Shown here one piece after another: positions 14,658 to 23,912 of a stretch of DNA of 64,000 nucleotides. How positions within the stretch are numbered: the stretch's first letter is position 1; each line of letters begins with the position of its first letter. The notes beneath the pieces were generated by a model that was not told the DNA's origin, ran no database searches, and saw nothing but the letters and a program-made list of their open reading frames with translations. This DNA comes from Planctomycetota bacterium (GTDB lineage Bacteria > Planctomycetota > UBA1135 > GCA-002686595), in NCBI GenBank assembly GCA_028823345.1, contig JAPKBR010000014.1, positions 1 to 64,000 on the forward strand, in the 5' to 3' direction. Position numbers and translations under genes: made by a program.

Positions 14658-15977
14658 TCACTTGGCTCGAACAGGATACCAATCCCAAATCAATGTACTT
14701 AGCTCCTCGATCAACTCTGGATGCTTCGATGAGATGTCTACTTCTTCGCGAGGATCCGCTTTGAGATCAAACAACTGCGGGCCGCGGTCACTGGGTGGAT
14801 ACTTCATCCGTCCCGTTCGACCATCGTAGGTCAGGAGGAGCTTCATCTGATCCTGGATCACCCACCGATACAGCAGAGAAGATCTGGGATCCTGAATGTC
14901 GGCCATGTCGTGAGCAAAGGACTCACCAAAGATCACATTGCGCTCGACTGGCGTACCTTGCTGCAGATTTGGAAGCAAATTCAAGCCAGGCAAGTTCGCC
15001 GGAACAGCAACCCCAGCCGCCGCGAGAATCGTCGGTACGATATCGATGCTACTGCAGAGCTCGGAGCGCTCTCCCGGCTTCATCTTGCCTGGCCAACGGA
15101 ACATGATTGGCGTACGCGTGCCCCCTTCATACGGGCTCCGTTTGGATCGGGCCGCGTAGCCACCGTTGGGATGTTGAATCCAGCCATTGTCCGTGACATA
15201 GATCACAAGGGTGTTTTCATCGACCCCTTTGTTTTTCAACTGATCCAGCAACTCTCCGCATGTTTCGTCTAACCATTCGCACATCGCGTAGTAGGACGCA
15301 AGCGCTTTGGGGCGGCCATCCTGTTGGTACTTTTGAAGCAAACGCGGCGGTGGATTGTGCGGAGTGTGCGGCAGAAACGGCGCATACCAAAGGAAGAAGG
15401 GCTTCTGGCTTGCGATAGCCAGATCCATAAACTCGCTGATTGGATTCAAACCCTTACGCCCGATGGTCAATCCATCGTCCCCATGCCTGCCGCCCTTCTC
15501 GGGATAACCTCGAGTCATGCCGTGGGTAAATCCTCCACGTTGATAACTTCCTTCCCACCATTTGCCGCTTTGAAAGGTCAGATAACCTTGTCTTGCCAGA
15601 GCCCTCGGCAAGGTGAGATTTCGGTCCACATTGGATATGAGCAGTTCGCGTATATCCTTGCCAGACCTTGCTGCATAAGTTTGGTTCTCCTTGGTATTCG
15701 CCGGGTCATTTCCAGTGATCAGGCTTTGATGAGCATAGAGCCCCGTTGCCAAGGTTGTCAGCGAAGGACGACACAGAGGAGTGGGCACATAACCTCGACG
15801 AAAAACCACGCTTTGCTTGGCGAGTTTGTCGAGATTGGGGGTCTGGATTGAGGGGTGACCCATGAAGCCATAATCAGTCCATGCCTGATCATCAGAAATA
15901 ATCAGAACGACATTGGGACTCGGTTGTGAGAGTTGCGACGGAAGTACCAGACTCAGCAACAATAGAAGGGCAGTCAT
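14658..15977 (-). CDS. secreted sulfatase with CRPSL active-site variant
   Basis: A 439-residue type I sulfatase. Residues 1-18 are a signal peptide; the mature enzyme begins PNVVLIISDDQAWTDYG, where the DD pair binds calcium. The active-site stretch is PLCRPSLTTLATG: the Cys that becomes formylglycine is present, but the usual Arg of CxPSR is Leu. A similar CRPSL form occurs in other planctomycete sulfatases as I recall, so it need not be inactive. Further motifs are FLWYAPFLPHTPHNPP, VIYVTDNGW (DN metal ligands) and RSKRSPYEGGTRTPIMFRW. Length is near the usual 450-500. It probably desulfates algal or other polysaccharides in the periplasm. Base composition here is less GC-rich than in neighbouring genes, which may reflect transfer. 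Confidence 0.9.
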   Translation of the reverse strand: MTALLLLLSLVLPSQLSQPSPNVVLIISDDQAWTDYGFMGHPSIQTPNLDKLAKQSVVFRRGYVPTPLCRPSLTTLATGLYAHQSLITGNDPANTKENQTYAARSGKDIRELLISNVDRNLTLPRALARQGYLTFQSGKWWEGSYQRGGFTHGMTRGYPEKGGRHGDDGLTIGRKGLNPISEFMDLAIASQKPFFLWYAPFLPHTPHNPPPRLLQKYQQDGRPKALASYYAMCEWLDETCGELLDQLKNKGVDENTLVIYVTDNGWIQHPNGGYAARSKRSPYEGGTRTPIMFRWPGKMKPGERSELCSSIDIVPTILAAAGVAVPANLPGLNLLPNLQQGTPVERNVIFGESFAHDMADIQDPRSSLLYRWVIQDQMKLLLTYDGRTGRMKYPPSDRGPQLFDLKADPREEVDISSKHPELIEELSTLIWDWYPVRAK

Positions 15978-16104
15978 GGTTGCAGGCTATCACGGGCGGC
16001 CAGAGTGGAAGTACAATTCCATGGTGTTCTGGATGCCACCTCCAATATCCTTGGCGTAAAGGTCACTGAGCCGCAATACACGCTTTGGTGGCATTTGAAG
16101 GGGC

Positions 16105-17295
16105 TCAGTAAGACCTAAACGTGTCCCGGTCCAAGCTGCGCCCGTGGTGCGCGGCTAACCCTAGGGCCAACCCCAAAGCCAACAGTGAAGACAGCAGACT
16201 GCTCCCCCCCGCGCTGATCAGCGGCAGAGGCAAGCCCGTCATGGGTACCAGCCCCGTGTTGACCGCCACGTGAATCACTAGATGCGAAGCGAACAACAAG
16301 GCCACGCCGCCCACCACCAGTCGACAAAAACGATCCCGTTGCTTTGCCGCAGAAATCATGAGAAGGAACGGCAGTAGGGAATAGAGCAGCAAGACTGCAA
16401 TGCTGCCCAAAAAACCCAGTTCCTCCCCCATGACGGCAAACACGCTGTCGGAATCTCGCTCGGGTAGGGTGCGCGCGCCATTGGCCACGCCTTGCCCAAG
16501 GCCCGTCCCACTCCAGCCACCGTTGCCCATGGCCGTGCGCGCTTGGTAGGCGTGGAAGGCTGGGCCATAGCGCCCTTCGATCAAGTCCGGCGCGCCGTAG
16601 GACGAGGTCCAAGTGGTGATGCGTTCGAGCTGGTACTCTTGGATCAAGCCGCTCTTCCCCCCCAAGAAGCCGAGACCGGCAGCAAGCAGGCAGAGCCCCA
16701 GCAGGGAACGCCAGGGTGCGCCCGCAAGATGGAACATGCCCAGGGCAATGGGCAAAAGAGTGAGGGCCGTGCCCAAATCCGGTTGGGAGGCGACGAGGCC
16801 CAGGGGCACCAGCAACACCACCAGGGGCAAGACCCACTGGCCTGGGGTTTCAAGACGCCGCCGGGCAAGGAGCGAAGCCAGCATCAAAACCAAACCGACC
16901 TTCGCCAACTCGGACGGTTGCAAATCAAAGTGCGGCAATGGAATCCAACGGCGGGCGTTGTTGCGCTCGACGCCGACGAAACGCAGGGCGATCAAGAGCA
17001 ACACGCTAAGGCCAAAGATGCGCGAGGCATTCCGCCGCAGCCAAGAGGGGCGCAGCATGAGTGCCAGAACCAACAGGGGAGCGGTGAAGAGCAGTTTCTG
17101 CCTGTGGCCCGCGAGATCTGCGCCGCCCACCGCACCCAGGGGCTCGGCCGCATCCATGGCGCCCTGAAAAACAAGACCTAGGGCCACGATGCCGCCAGCA
17201 ACGAGCAAAATGTGCCAGTCCAAGTAACGCCAACGGACTCCGCTGGGATCCAGCACACGCCGGGGAGAAAGATGATCTTGTAGCCAGGTCCACAT
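16105..17295 (-). CDS. rodA: RodA/FtsW-type peptidoglycan glycosyltransferase
   Basis: A 396-residue SEDS-family membrane protein, last gene of the cell-shape operon. RodA polymerises lipid II into glycan strands alongside PBP2. Family motifs are FDLQPSELAKVGLVLMLA, SQPDLGTALTL, the large extracellular loop with GWSGTGLGQG near residue 270, FAVMGEELGFLGS and the final TGLPLPLISAGGSSLL. Ten hydrophobic segments fit the fold. The frame opens at a TTG (17316), but the ATG at 17295 has a GAGAG ribosome binding site seven bases ahead and leaves a gap of 10 bases after the PBP2 stop codon, so it is preferred. Context (mreBCD, PBP2) supports RodA over FtsW. Confidence 0.94.
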   Translation of the reverse strand: MWTWLQDHLSPRRVLDPSGVRWRYLDWHILLVAGGIVALGLVFQGAMDAAEPLGAVGGADLAGHRQKLLFTAPLLVLALMLRPSWLRRNASRIFGLSVLLLIALRFVGVERNNARRWIPLPHFDLQPSELAKVGLVLMLASLLARRRLETPGQWVLPLVVLLVPLGLVASQPDLGTALTLLPIALGMFHLAGAPWRSLLGLCLLAAGLGFLGGKSGLIQEYQLERITTWTSSYGAPDLIEGRYGPAFHAYQARTAMGNGGWSGTGLGQGVANGARTLPERDSDSVFAVMGEELGFLGSIAVLLLYSLLPFLLMISAAKQRDRFCRLVVGGVALLFASHLVIHVAVNTGLVPMTGLPLPLISAGGSSLLSSLLALGLALGLAAHHGRSLDRDTFRSY

Positions 17296-17305
17296 GGTTT
17301 TTCTC

Positions 17306-20300
17306 TCAGCGCCCAATCAGGGCGCGGACCTCCGGACGCTTCAAGAACTGGCTGGCCAATTGCACGGCCCCGTGACTGGAAGTGGCCGAGGTGTCGTGAA
17401 CGAGCAGCACGAACACGTACTCGGGCTGCTCGACGGGAAACCAACCGGCGACCCAGGTGTGCTTGCGCATGCCCTCCTTCCAGCCGCCCGAGCCATCAGG
17501 CACGGGCCCCTTGCCAATGTCGGCGCTGCCGGTTTTGCAGGCCACCTGAAAGCCCAGGGACTCGGAGGAAAGCCCCTTGCCACTCGCCGATCCGCGCGAC
17601 ACCACTTGCTCCATTAAGTCGCGCACGATCGCGAGGTTCTTGGCCTTGAATCCAAGGGGCATGGGCGGGCGCAACATGGAAATACCCCGGGCTTGACTGA
17701 CAAACGCCATGGTGGGTAAGTTCCCCGTGGCAATTCCCGCATAGGCCCGAGCCATTTGCAAGGGCGTCGCCTGGATGCAAACCAAACCATTGCCCGCGTA
17801 CTGGCGGAAAGCAGGGCTTTGGAGGTCCCGGGGATCCAAGAATCGGCGGGGCCGGCGATCCTCCACCAGTCCCACCCGGGGCAGGGGAGACGTTTCCCCA
17901 AGCCCCTCAAAGGTGCGCACTCCGGTGGGCGTGCCCAATCCAAATCGATCCGCCAAGTCTCGGTGATCTTGGGGACTCAAGTGCTGACCCAACCAGGAGA
18001 AGAACGCATTGCAGGAATGGGGCAGGGCGTCTGTGAGGCAAAGGTCGGGAATACGGCCGGAACCCGGCGCCTGATTGTGCAGGGTGTAAGAGTGGCCGTA
18101 GGTCGAACTGCAACGGACCTTGCCATAGCCCGAAGCTTGGGTGCGACTTTCGCGTAGGCAAGTGACAAGGGACTCCGAAGGCTCCAGTAAATGCCTGGTC
18201 CCGGCCTCGTCCAACCAACCGTATTCCATGGCCCACAGGGCAATAAGGGGCTTGATAGTGGAACCCGGAGGTTGAAAGGTTGGCATACGCATAGTGCGCT
18301 GCACACGATGCAACAGACGTTGATCATCCGAGCGACGCCCCTGTCCCACAAACCCGATCTCTACCTGGGGACGGCTGGGAACCGAGGCGGCGGCCAGCAC
18401 CTGGCCATCCACCCGTGCCAGAACCAGAGCCCCCACCGGGTCCTGCCACCAGTCAGGATCTGCCTTGGGATCGGAGAGCTGCAAGGGTCGCTCCAGCACG
18501 TCCTGGGCCACGCGCTGCAAATCCACGTCCAGGGTCAGTATCAGGTCTTCCCCATCGATTGGATTCTGAGACCAGTGCCCTGTGGGCCCCGCGTCGCGCT
18601 CGGTCAAGCCAATGGACTCTGAGTAGCCGTGGGATCCACGCAGTTCCAAGTCAAAGTACCCTTCAATGCCACTGCCGCCAATTTTTTGGGCGGCGTGCAA
18701 GTTGGCTCCAAACAGGTTCACCAATTCAGTGAGATCTTCCTGATTACGCTTGAGCGCGGCCTGCAATTCCCTCGCCCGGGCCAAGTCATCGCGCTCTCGC
18801 AACACACGCACCATGGACGGAGAACGCAAAGATCCAATCAAGCGTTGAAACAGAGGCGCCGGCTCCAGATCCAAATCCTGGCCCAGGGCGCGCACCAGCC
18901 CCGAATCAAACTCTCGCCAGTGACGCTCATGACGCACGCTCACCACAAAACCCGCGTGCTGCTGACTGAAGCGGGTGACCGCCTCCACAAGGGAGTAGGG
19001 CGGGCGCTTGAGCAAGCGCCGGGGACGCAGGGACTGGTCCTTCAGCAGGTGATCCCGGGGTTCCAAGGCTTCCGCCACACGCTTGGGTGCGAGGGCTAAG
19101 GTCGAGCCAGAAGAAGCCCCTTGAACTTCTGAACTAGCCAGGATGTTGCCCACCCGATGCTGAATCCTCTGGTCCAAACGGTTGAGCAAGAATTCAATGG
19201 GCTCCAGTTCTCCAGGGGACCACTCTTCCCTCCGTCGCCCACCAAGGGCGATCAAAGCCCCTGTGCGCCCCGGTGATTGGGGACCATCGGCCAAACCCAA
19301 CACCCGCGACAGAAGCTCGTGCTGCTCGCTCCAAATCACCTGCCGAGTTCCAGGCTTGGTGCCCGCTGTAAAGTCCTCGGCCACCTGAAAATCCCGGGCA
19401 ACCGGAAGCTGAAATGGGAAAGGCGCCCATTCCAGCAATGGCCGGTCCTCGGAATATCCGAGGGCAGCCACGAGGCCGTCAAGGGGCACGACCGAGTTCA
19501 CCGTGCGCCAATCCACGGCCGTGTCGATCCCTCCGGACACAAACGGACGCAGCAACTCATCCAACACACGATCTGCCACTCCGCGCCCCGGGTTATTCTC
19601 CCGGGCCACCTGCAAGCGGGAGTAAACCAACCCGGCCAACAAGCGGAACCCAGCGGCCTCCTCTCCATTCTCCTGATCCACCCTGGCCCCGCGTTCTGCA
19701 GTCCACTCCCGAAGGCGCAACTGATCCCAAACCAAGGCTCGACCCAGCCATTCCAAATCCAGTTGGTCCAAATACCCTGTGGCCAATCGTGCGGCGGAGA
19801 AACCCGTGGCGTTGGCAAAGAGGTCATCCGCCACCGCGTTCTCCACTTCGCGCCGGATCGACTCCAAGCGCTCAAGGAGCTCTCGATAGCACTCGCTGCG
19901 TTCCATGGGTTTCGACGCCAAGACCACCGACAAGTCGATCAAGCGTTCACGCGCGGCGGCGATCTCAACCACCCACTCCTCCAAGAATTCCATGCGTGCC
20001 TCGGAGGGTGCCAAGGCACTGAGGGCTGGCCGCACCCGCGCAGTGCGGGTCAAGAACTCGACCCCGTCCCAGGTTTCACGATCCTTCTTGCGCAACAAAT
20101 AGCTCTCGCGACGAGTTTGCCCAAGCAAACTCTGCAAGTAGAAGCCCGCGTCCCCGGCCCGAGTGCGGCGCCAATTCATGCGGGCCAGTTCTTCACGCTC
20201 CTCTTCGTCCTGGCCAAGGGCCGGAATCGTCCCGCTCGTAAGGGGCAACCCCCCACCCCTTGCAAAGCCTGCCATGTCCGCGGGAGTCAAGGCCACCAAC

Positions 20301-20650
20301 TCCAGGGCCCAGGGCATGAAATTCGCATCCGCTTCCGCCAGGGAAACGGGGCGTCCCAAGAGTTGCGAGCGTGCTTGGGCAATGGCCCCCAGGGGATGCT
20401 CCCGGCGGAAATCGCGCCAAACAAATTCCAGCACGTAGTCCTGGCGGTCCTCGACGATCACGCGATCCTGTCGGTCCAAGATCCGGCCCCGGCGGGCGGG
20501 CAAAATACGACTGCTGCGCACGAGTCCCAAAGCCTCCCGAGCCCAAATCCCGTGCTCGGTGACCTGTACCTCATAGAGCCGCACCACCAAGATGACCAGA
20601 GCCAAAACCAGCACGCCCATAGGCGCACCAAATCGACGCAGCTGAATCAT
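17306..20650 (-). CDS. mrdA: penicillin-binding protein 2 with a large N-terminal insertion
   Basis: Elongation-complex transpeptidase, 1114 residues, where PBP2 is normally 600-700. Residues 10-30 form the membrane anchor; PARRGRILDRQDRVIVED near 50-67 is the usual start of the pedestal domain. The next recognisable pieces, an HAGFVVSVRHERHW stretch and GGSGIEGYFDLELRGSHG, come only near residues 600 and 700. The C-terminal transpeptidase domain is complete: STIK (S797, K800), SCN (879-881) and KTG (1039-1041). The roughly 500 extra residues are charged, partly helical and have no recognised domain. The frame extends upstream, but ATG 20650 overlaps the mreD stop codon (ATGA) and precedes MIQLRRFGAPMGVLVLAL, so it is the likely start. 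Confidence 0.92.
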   Translation of the reverse strand: MIQLRRFGAPMGVLVLALVILVVRLYEVQVTEHGIWAREALGLVRSSRILPARRGRILDRQDRVIVEDRQDYVLEFVWRDFRREHPLGAIAQARSQLLGRPVSLAEADANFMPWALELVALTPADMAGFARGGGLPLTSGTIPALGQDEEEREELARMNWRRTRAGDAGFYLQSLLGQTRRESYLLRKKDRETWDGVEFLTRTARVRPALSALAPSEARMEFLEEWVVEIAAARERLIDLSVVLASKPMERSECYRELLERLESIRREVENAVADDLFANATGFSAARLATGYLDQLDLEWLGRALVWDQLRLREWTAERGARVDQENGEEAAGFRLLAGLVYSRLQVARENNPGRGVADRVLDELLRPFVSGGIDTAVDWRTVNSVVPLDGLVAALGYSEDRPLLEWAPFPFQLPVARDFQVAEDFTAGTKPGTRQVIWSEQHELLSRVLGLADGPQSPGRTGALIALGGRRREEWSPGELEPIEFLLNRLDQRIQHRVGNILASSEVQGASSGSTLALAPKRVAEALEPRDHLLKDQSLRPRRLLKRPPYSLVEAVTRFSQQHAGFVVSVRHERHWREFDSGLVRALGQDLDLEPAPLFQRLIGSLRSPSMVRVLRERDDLARARELQAALKRNQEDLTELVNLFGANLHAAQKIGGSGIEGYFDLELRGSHGYSESIGLTERDAGPTGHWSQNPIDGEDLILTLDVDLQRVAQDVLERPLQLSDPKADPDWWQDPVGALVLARVDGQVLAAASVPSRPQVEIGFVGQGRRSDDQRLLHRVQRTMRMPTFQPPGSTIKPLIALWAMEYGWLDEAGTRHLLEPSESLVTCLRESRTQASGYGKVRCSSTYGHSYTLHNQAPGSGRIPDLCLTDALPHSCNAFFSWLGQHLSPQDHRDLADRFGLGTPTGVRTFEGLGETSPLPRVGLVEDRRPRRFLDPRDLQSPAFRQYAGNGLVCIQATPLQMARAYAGIATGNLPTMAFVSQARGISMLRPPMPLGFKAKNLAIVRDLMEQVVSRGSASGKGLSSESLGFQVACKTGSADIGKGPVPDGSGGWKEGMRKHTWVAGWFPVEQPEYVFVLLVHDTSATSSHGAVQLASQFLKRPEVRALIGR

Positions 20651-21162
20651 GCTTGTCTCCGGAGAGGTGCGAGACCGGGCAAGGCCGCAAAGAGAGGGCC
20701 CAAAATGAGGGCGCATACCCCGGTTGCAGCTGCACCGGAAAGGATCCCCAAAAGGGAAGTCATGCCAGCAGGGGAACCTGCCCCGGCCCCGCGCACCGCG
20801 GCCGCGAGAAACAACCAAACACCCATCAAAAGAGCCGCTCCAAAAGCCGCCCCGGCTCGGGCGAGCATTTGGTCCGCGTCAAACAGATGGGCCACCGAGC
20901 GCACCAACAAGAACAACATCCAACCACCGGCAGCCAAGGCCGCGGGGGGGTCGAGGGAAAAGGCAAGACGCGTGCACACCAAACAGTAGACCAGCCCCAG
21001 GGATGCGGCGCGTCCAGAGCGCAGGATCAGGGAGGCGATCAACACCAGTGCCAGGTCCGGAGTCCAGCCACCCAGCAGGGGTTCGAGGTACACGGCTAGG
21101 GCGGTGAGCCAAGCGCACCATGCAAAACACAGGAGCCAAGCGGCCTTGGGGCCAAACCTCAT
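20647..21162 (-). CDS. mreD: rod shape-determining protein MreD
   Basis: A 171-residue membrane protein with about five hydrophobic segments, starting MRFGPKAAWLLCFAWCAWL. MreD has little sequence conservation; the call rests on length, topology (the typical TPDLALVLIASLILRSGRAASLGL stretch after helix 1-2) and position between mreC and PBP2. The start is ATG 21162, overlapping the mreC stop codon (ATGA); an upstream extension of the frame lacks hydrophobic or family-like sequence and overlaps mreC. The stop overlaps the PBP2 start in the same way. Confidence 0.88.
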   Translation of the reverse strand: MRFGPKAAWLLCFAWCAWLTALAVYLEPLLGGWTPDLALVLIASLILRSGRAASLGLVYCLVCTRLAFSLDPPAALAAGGWMLFLLVRSVAHLFDADQMLARAGAAFGAALLMGVWLFLAAAVRGAGAGSPAGMTSLLGILSGAAATGVCALILGPLFAALPGLAPLRRQA

Positions 21163-22505
21163 TCGTTGGTCCCCCAATTCACAAAGACGCTCAGGTGCCG
21201 AGGGACCTGTTCGCCGCCCGGAGTGCTGATGACCAAGGTGTGTGGGCCGGCCCCAACGGGCAAGAGGGTCGTGCCCAAGAGCAGTCCGCCAGGCACCCCC
21301 GCTTCCCCCCCCAGGGTCCAAAGCTGAACAGGCTTGGATTCCGTTCCGGGGAACGGTCGCTCCGCACTCCAGGAAAATTCGAGCAGCCCGTCAGGGCTCA
21401 CACCCTCGGACACGATTCGCCCCACGACAAAAGGCACTTCTTCGGGCGCGTCCGGTACCCAGGCCAACACGTTGACCGCGCATCCGGGGTCCCTTAGACG
21501 CCGAACCATTCCGCTCAAGGGCGCTGCGCGCACCACGCGGCCCACCAGACGTACTCCGTCGGCCACGGCGCTTCCCGCCCGCAAGCCTCCGAGGGACCCA
21601 ACCAAGAGGGGAAAGCCCGCGCGCGCACCTTCGGTCATGCACATGCCACGGCGCACAAGGCTCCACTCCCCCGGAGCTGGGGCATTGCGCTCCAGAGCCG
21701 GCTCGGTGCTGTGGGAAAGGACCAACACCCGGCCGATGCCCGCTTCGTGATCCACAAGGGGCGTCAATCCCGCCACGCGCTGGCCGCCGCGCACGGGATC
21801 GGGTTCAAGAGCCACCCGCCCCAAGCGCCAACCGTTGGCCACCGCAAGCAGTGGATCGGAATCATCGAGCAGCACCAAGCCCCTGGTGCGGGTTTCATCC
21901 TGGGGATTGTGCACATCGAGATACCAGCCATCCCCTATGGACGAAGGTTGAATACCGCCCACCACAAGACGGGCAGAACCCTCCGAGCGAGCTTTTCCAC
22001 TGACCCGTTCCATACGCCCGGTCAAGAGCCGTACCTCGCCCAGGTGAGCAGCGCGTCCCACAGCTTGGGCCGAGGGAATGCGGGTCAAGCTGCCCAGGAA
22101 AACGTCCCCCACCACCACCGCCGATCCGCGCTTCAAGCCCTTGGGGTCGGTGAGCAAGACCTGCAACTCATCCGGGCGACCATTGGGTCGGGACAAGACC
22201 TCGGCTTCTACCGCGCGCACTCCCGGGGGCAGATTGCAATCCTGGGGCTGGGCCGCACGCCGCATGCGGTCCGCGAGGCTCAGGGACCACTGCCTCTCTT
22301 GACTCCGAAGGGCTTTTTGATCCGTGCCCGTCGCGCTAGAAAGCGCGCCGGGACTCGCCAAGTCGAGGGCCGCCCGGGCGGGCGCCAATAGCAGGAGCAA
22401 AACCCGGTCCAAGACCGGGATCGTTCGCAACGCCCCCCCCAACAAGCCCAAGAGTATCAGGGCTTCCAACAGCTGAGTCCGTCGTGATCGGGACACGCTC
22501 ATCAT
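21159..22505 (-). CDS. mreC: rod shape-determining protein MreC
   Basis: A 448-residue bitopic protein, longer than the usual 280-370. It has a membrane segment at about residues 11-40 and then the periplasmic domain, where paired beta-barrels are suggested by RPNGRPDELQVLLTDPKGLKRGSAVVVGDVFLGSLTRI and FPLLVGSLGGLRAGSAVADGVRLVGRVV. MreC links cytoplasmic MreB to PBP2 and RodA. The extra length is mostly in the C-terminal half, including a GLLLGTTLLPVGAGPHTLVIST segment. It starts 11 bases after mreB and its stop overlaps mreD. Similarity to MreC is moderate, but the operon position makes the call secure. Confidence 0.88.
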   Translation of the reverse strand: MMSVSRSRRTQLLEALILLGLLGGALRTIPVLDRVLLLLLAPARAALDLASPGALSSATGTDQKALRSQERQWSLSLADRMRRAAQPQDCNLPPGVRAVEAEVLSRPNGRPDELQVLLTDPKGLKRGSAVVVGDVFLGSLTRIPSAQAVGRAAHLGEVRLLTGRMERVSGKARSEGSARLVVGGIQPSSIGDGWYLDVHNPQDETRTRGLVLLDDSDPLLAVANGWRLGRVALEPDPVRGGQRVAGLTPLVDHEAGIGRVLVLSHSTEPALERNAPAPGEWSLVRRGMCMTEGARAGFPLLVGSLGGLRAGSAVADGVRLVGRVVRAAPLSGMVRRLRDPGCAVNVLAWVPDAPEEVPFVVGRIVSEGVSPDGLLEFSWSAERPFPGTESKPVQLWTLGGEAGVPGGLLLGTTLLPVGAGPHTLVISTPGGEQVPRHLSVFVNWGTNE

Positions 22506-22516
22506 GCCCGAAGAGA

Positions 22517-23581
22517 TCAGTCGAACTCTTCAGCGGCCAAGACCTTGCTGAACACGTCGAGCTTGTCGAGGAAGATGCCAGTGCCACGGGCAACTGCCGA
22601 AAGCGGCTCGTCTCCCACGCGCACTTGCAATCCCAGGTGATCGCCAAGGGCTTCCGGCAAGCCGTAGAGCAGCCCGCCTCCGCCGACCATGGTGACCCCC
22701 GCGTCGTACAAGTCAGCAGAGATTTCCGGCGGTGCCTCTTCCAAGACGCCTCGAATCGCTTCGCAAATCAGACGCACGGGATGGGCAAGTGCCTCACGAA
22801 TCTCCAAGGAAGTAACGGCTGCCTTGCGGGGCAAACCGGAGACCGCGTCGCGCCCTCCGACTTCCATGGAAAGTTCCTGTTTCATGGGCCAAGCGGACCC
22901 GATGTTGAGCTTAAGTTTCTCCGCGGACTGTTCGCCAATCAACAGATTGTGGTGCCGGCGCACATGGGAGACAATTGCCTCGTCCATGTCATCACCCGCA
23001 ACGCGCAGGGAAGTGGAAACCACGGCTCCGGCCAGGGAAAGCACCGCGATCTCGGTGGTACCACCACCGATGTCCACCACAAGCGAGCCGCGGGCTTCAG
23101 TGACCGGCATCTCACAACCAATCCCCGCCGCCATGGGCTCGTCGATCAGATACACGCGGCGTGCGCCTGCGCGCTCGGCAGAGTGAATCACCGCGCGTCG
23201 CTCCACGGGAGTGATACCCACTGGGACCGCGATCACCACCTGGGGCTTGACCCAATGGCGACCCTCATGAACTTTAGTGATGAAGTAGCGCAACATTTTT
23301 TCAGTCACGTCAAAGTCAGCGATCACCCCGTGCTTGAGTGGTCGCACGGCTTCGATGCCGCCGGGAGTCTTGCCCAGCATGGCCTTGGCAGTGTTACCCA
23401 CCGCCATGCCATCGAGCAGGATCTCTTTGGTGCCGGATTTGACCGCCACCACGCTCGGTTCGTTGAGAATGATTCCGCGGCCCTTGACGCAGACCAGTGT
23501 GTTAGCGGTGCCAAGGTCTATGCCCATATCAACCGACATGTGCCCGAAGGCCCATTCCATCGGCTTAAAGAAGTTCATCAT
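22517..23581 (-). CDS. mreB: actin-like cell-shape protein MreB
   Basis: A 354-residue actin-fold ATPase that forms membrane-bound filaments directing lateral wall synthesis. Clear family motifs are MGIDLGTANTLVCVKGRGI (phosphate 1), KPQVVIAVPVGITPVERRAV, YLIDEPMAAGIG, LVVDIGGGTTEIAVLSLAG (phosphate 2) and TMVGGGGLLYGLPEAL (adenosine motif). The open frame extends to a GTG at 23683, but residues before MMNFFKPMEWAFGHMSVD have no family similarity, so the double ATG at 23581/23578 is chosen. It is the first gene of mreB-mreC-mreD-mrdA-rodA. Several planctomycetes are coccoid, so a full mre operon suggests a rod-like or elongated cell. Confidence 0.97.
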   Translation of the reverse strand: MMNFFKPMEWAFGHMSVDMGIDLGTANTLVCVKGRGIILNEPSVVAVKSGTKEILLDGMAVGNTAKAMLGKTPGGIEAVRPLKHGVIADFDVTEKMLRYFITKVHEGRHWVKPQVVIAVPVGITPVERRAVIHSAERAGARRVYLIDEPMAAGIGCEMPVTEARGSLVVDIGGGTTEIAVLSLAGAVVSTSLRVAGDDMDEAIVSHVRRHHNLLIGEQSAEKLKLNIGSAWPMKQELSMEVGGRDAVSGLPRKAAVTSLEIREALAHPVRLICEAIRGVLEEAPPEISADLYDAGVTMVGGGGLLYGLPEALGDHLGLQVRVGDEPLSAVARGTGIFLDKLDVFSKVLAAEEFD

Positions 23582-23654
23582 GTTGCCGGGTTCCCCCCGT
23601 TCGTAAACAGTGTTGTCTGGGCGGCCTCGGTGCGGTGACGCCTGCCCATTGCCG

Positions 23655-23683
23655 AGCATAGAAACGGGAAGTGCTCGAACCAA
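23655..23683 (-). promoter_or_regulatory. possible sigma-70-type promoter of the mre operon
   Basis: Read on the minus strand, TTGGTT (23683-23678) and TATGCT (23660-23655) are separated by 17 bases. They match the -35 and -10 consensus at three and four of six positions, about 75 bases upstream of the mreB ATG. It is the best candidate in the 331-base gap, but the match is weak. Confidence 0.3.
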
Positions 23684-23837
23684 GCATCAGCCATGGGCAA
23701 TTCGAGGGATAAATTTCCCAGTCCCGGGGCGATGGAGTGGAAAAATGCTCCTCGGAGCGGAAAATGGGAGCTCAGCCCCTGAGCCTAGGAGCCCTGAATC
23801 CAGCGGGGCAGGGAGCGAGATCTGGCCCGCAGGGGGT

Positions 23838-23882
23838 CGCCAAATAGAAATCGGGGCGGCCCGACAAGCGGTCCGCCCCGAT
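23838..23882 (-). terminator. rho-independent terminator after the 79-residue membrane protein gene
   Basis: On the minus strand a perfect 10-bp stem (ATCGGGGCGG / CCGCCCCGAT, 23850-23882) with partial pairing inside the loop is followed by TTTCTATTTGG. It lies about 30 bases after the stop codon at 23913. The strong GC stem with a T-rich tail fits an intrinsic terminator and separates this gene pair from the mre operon. Confidence 0.8.
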
Positions 23883-23912
23883 CTGTGGGGAATGAATCAG
23901 GAGCTCTTAGGC

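Larger units (their letters stand above)
23582..23912. other. intergenic region between mreB and the small membrane protein
   Basis: This 331-base gap on the upstream side of mreB holds the terminator of the preceding gene pair (23838-23882) and a possible promoter for the mre operon (23655-23683). Nothing else was recognised. Confidence 0.6.

Noticed and set aside
19277-20989. A 570-residue plus-strand open frame opposite PBP2 and MreD.
   Set aside because: No recognisable domain; high GC creates long antisense frames, and the minus-strand genes carry clear motifs.
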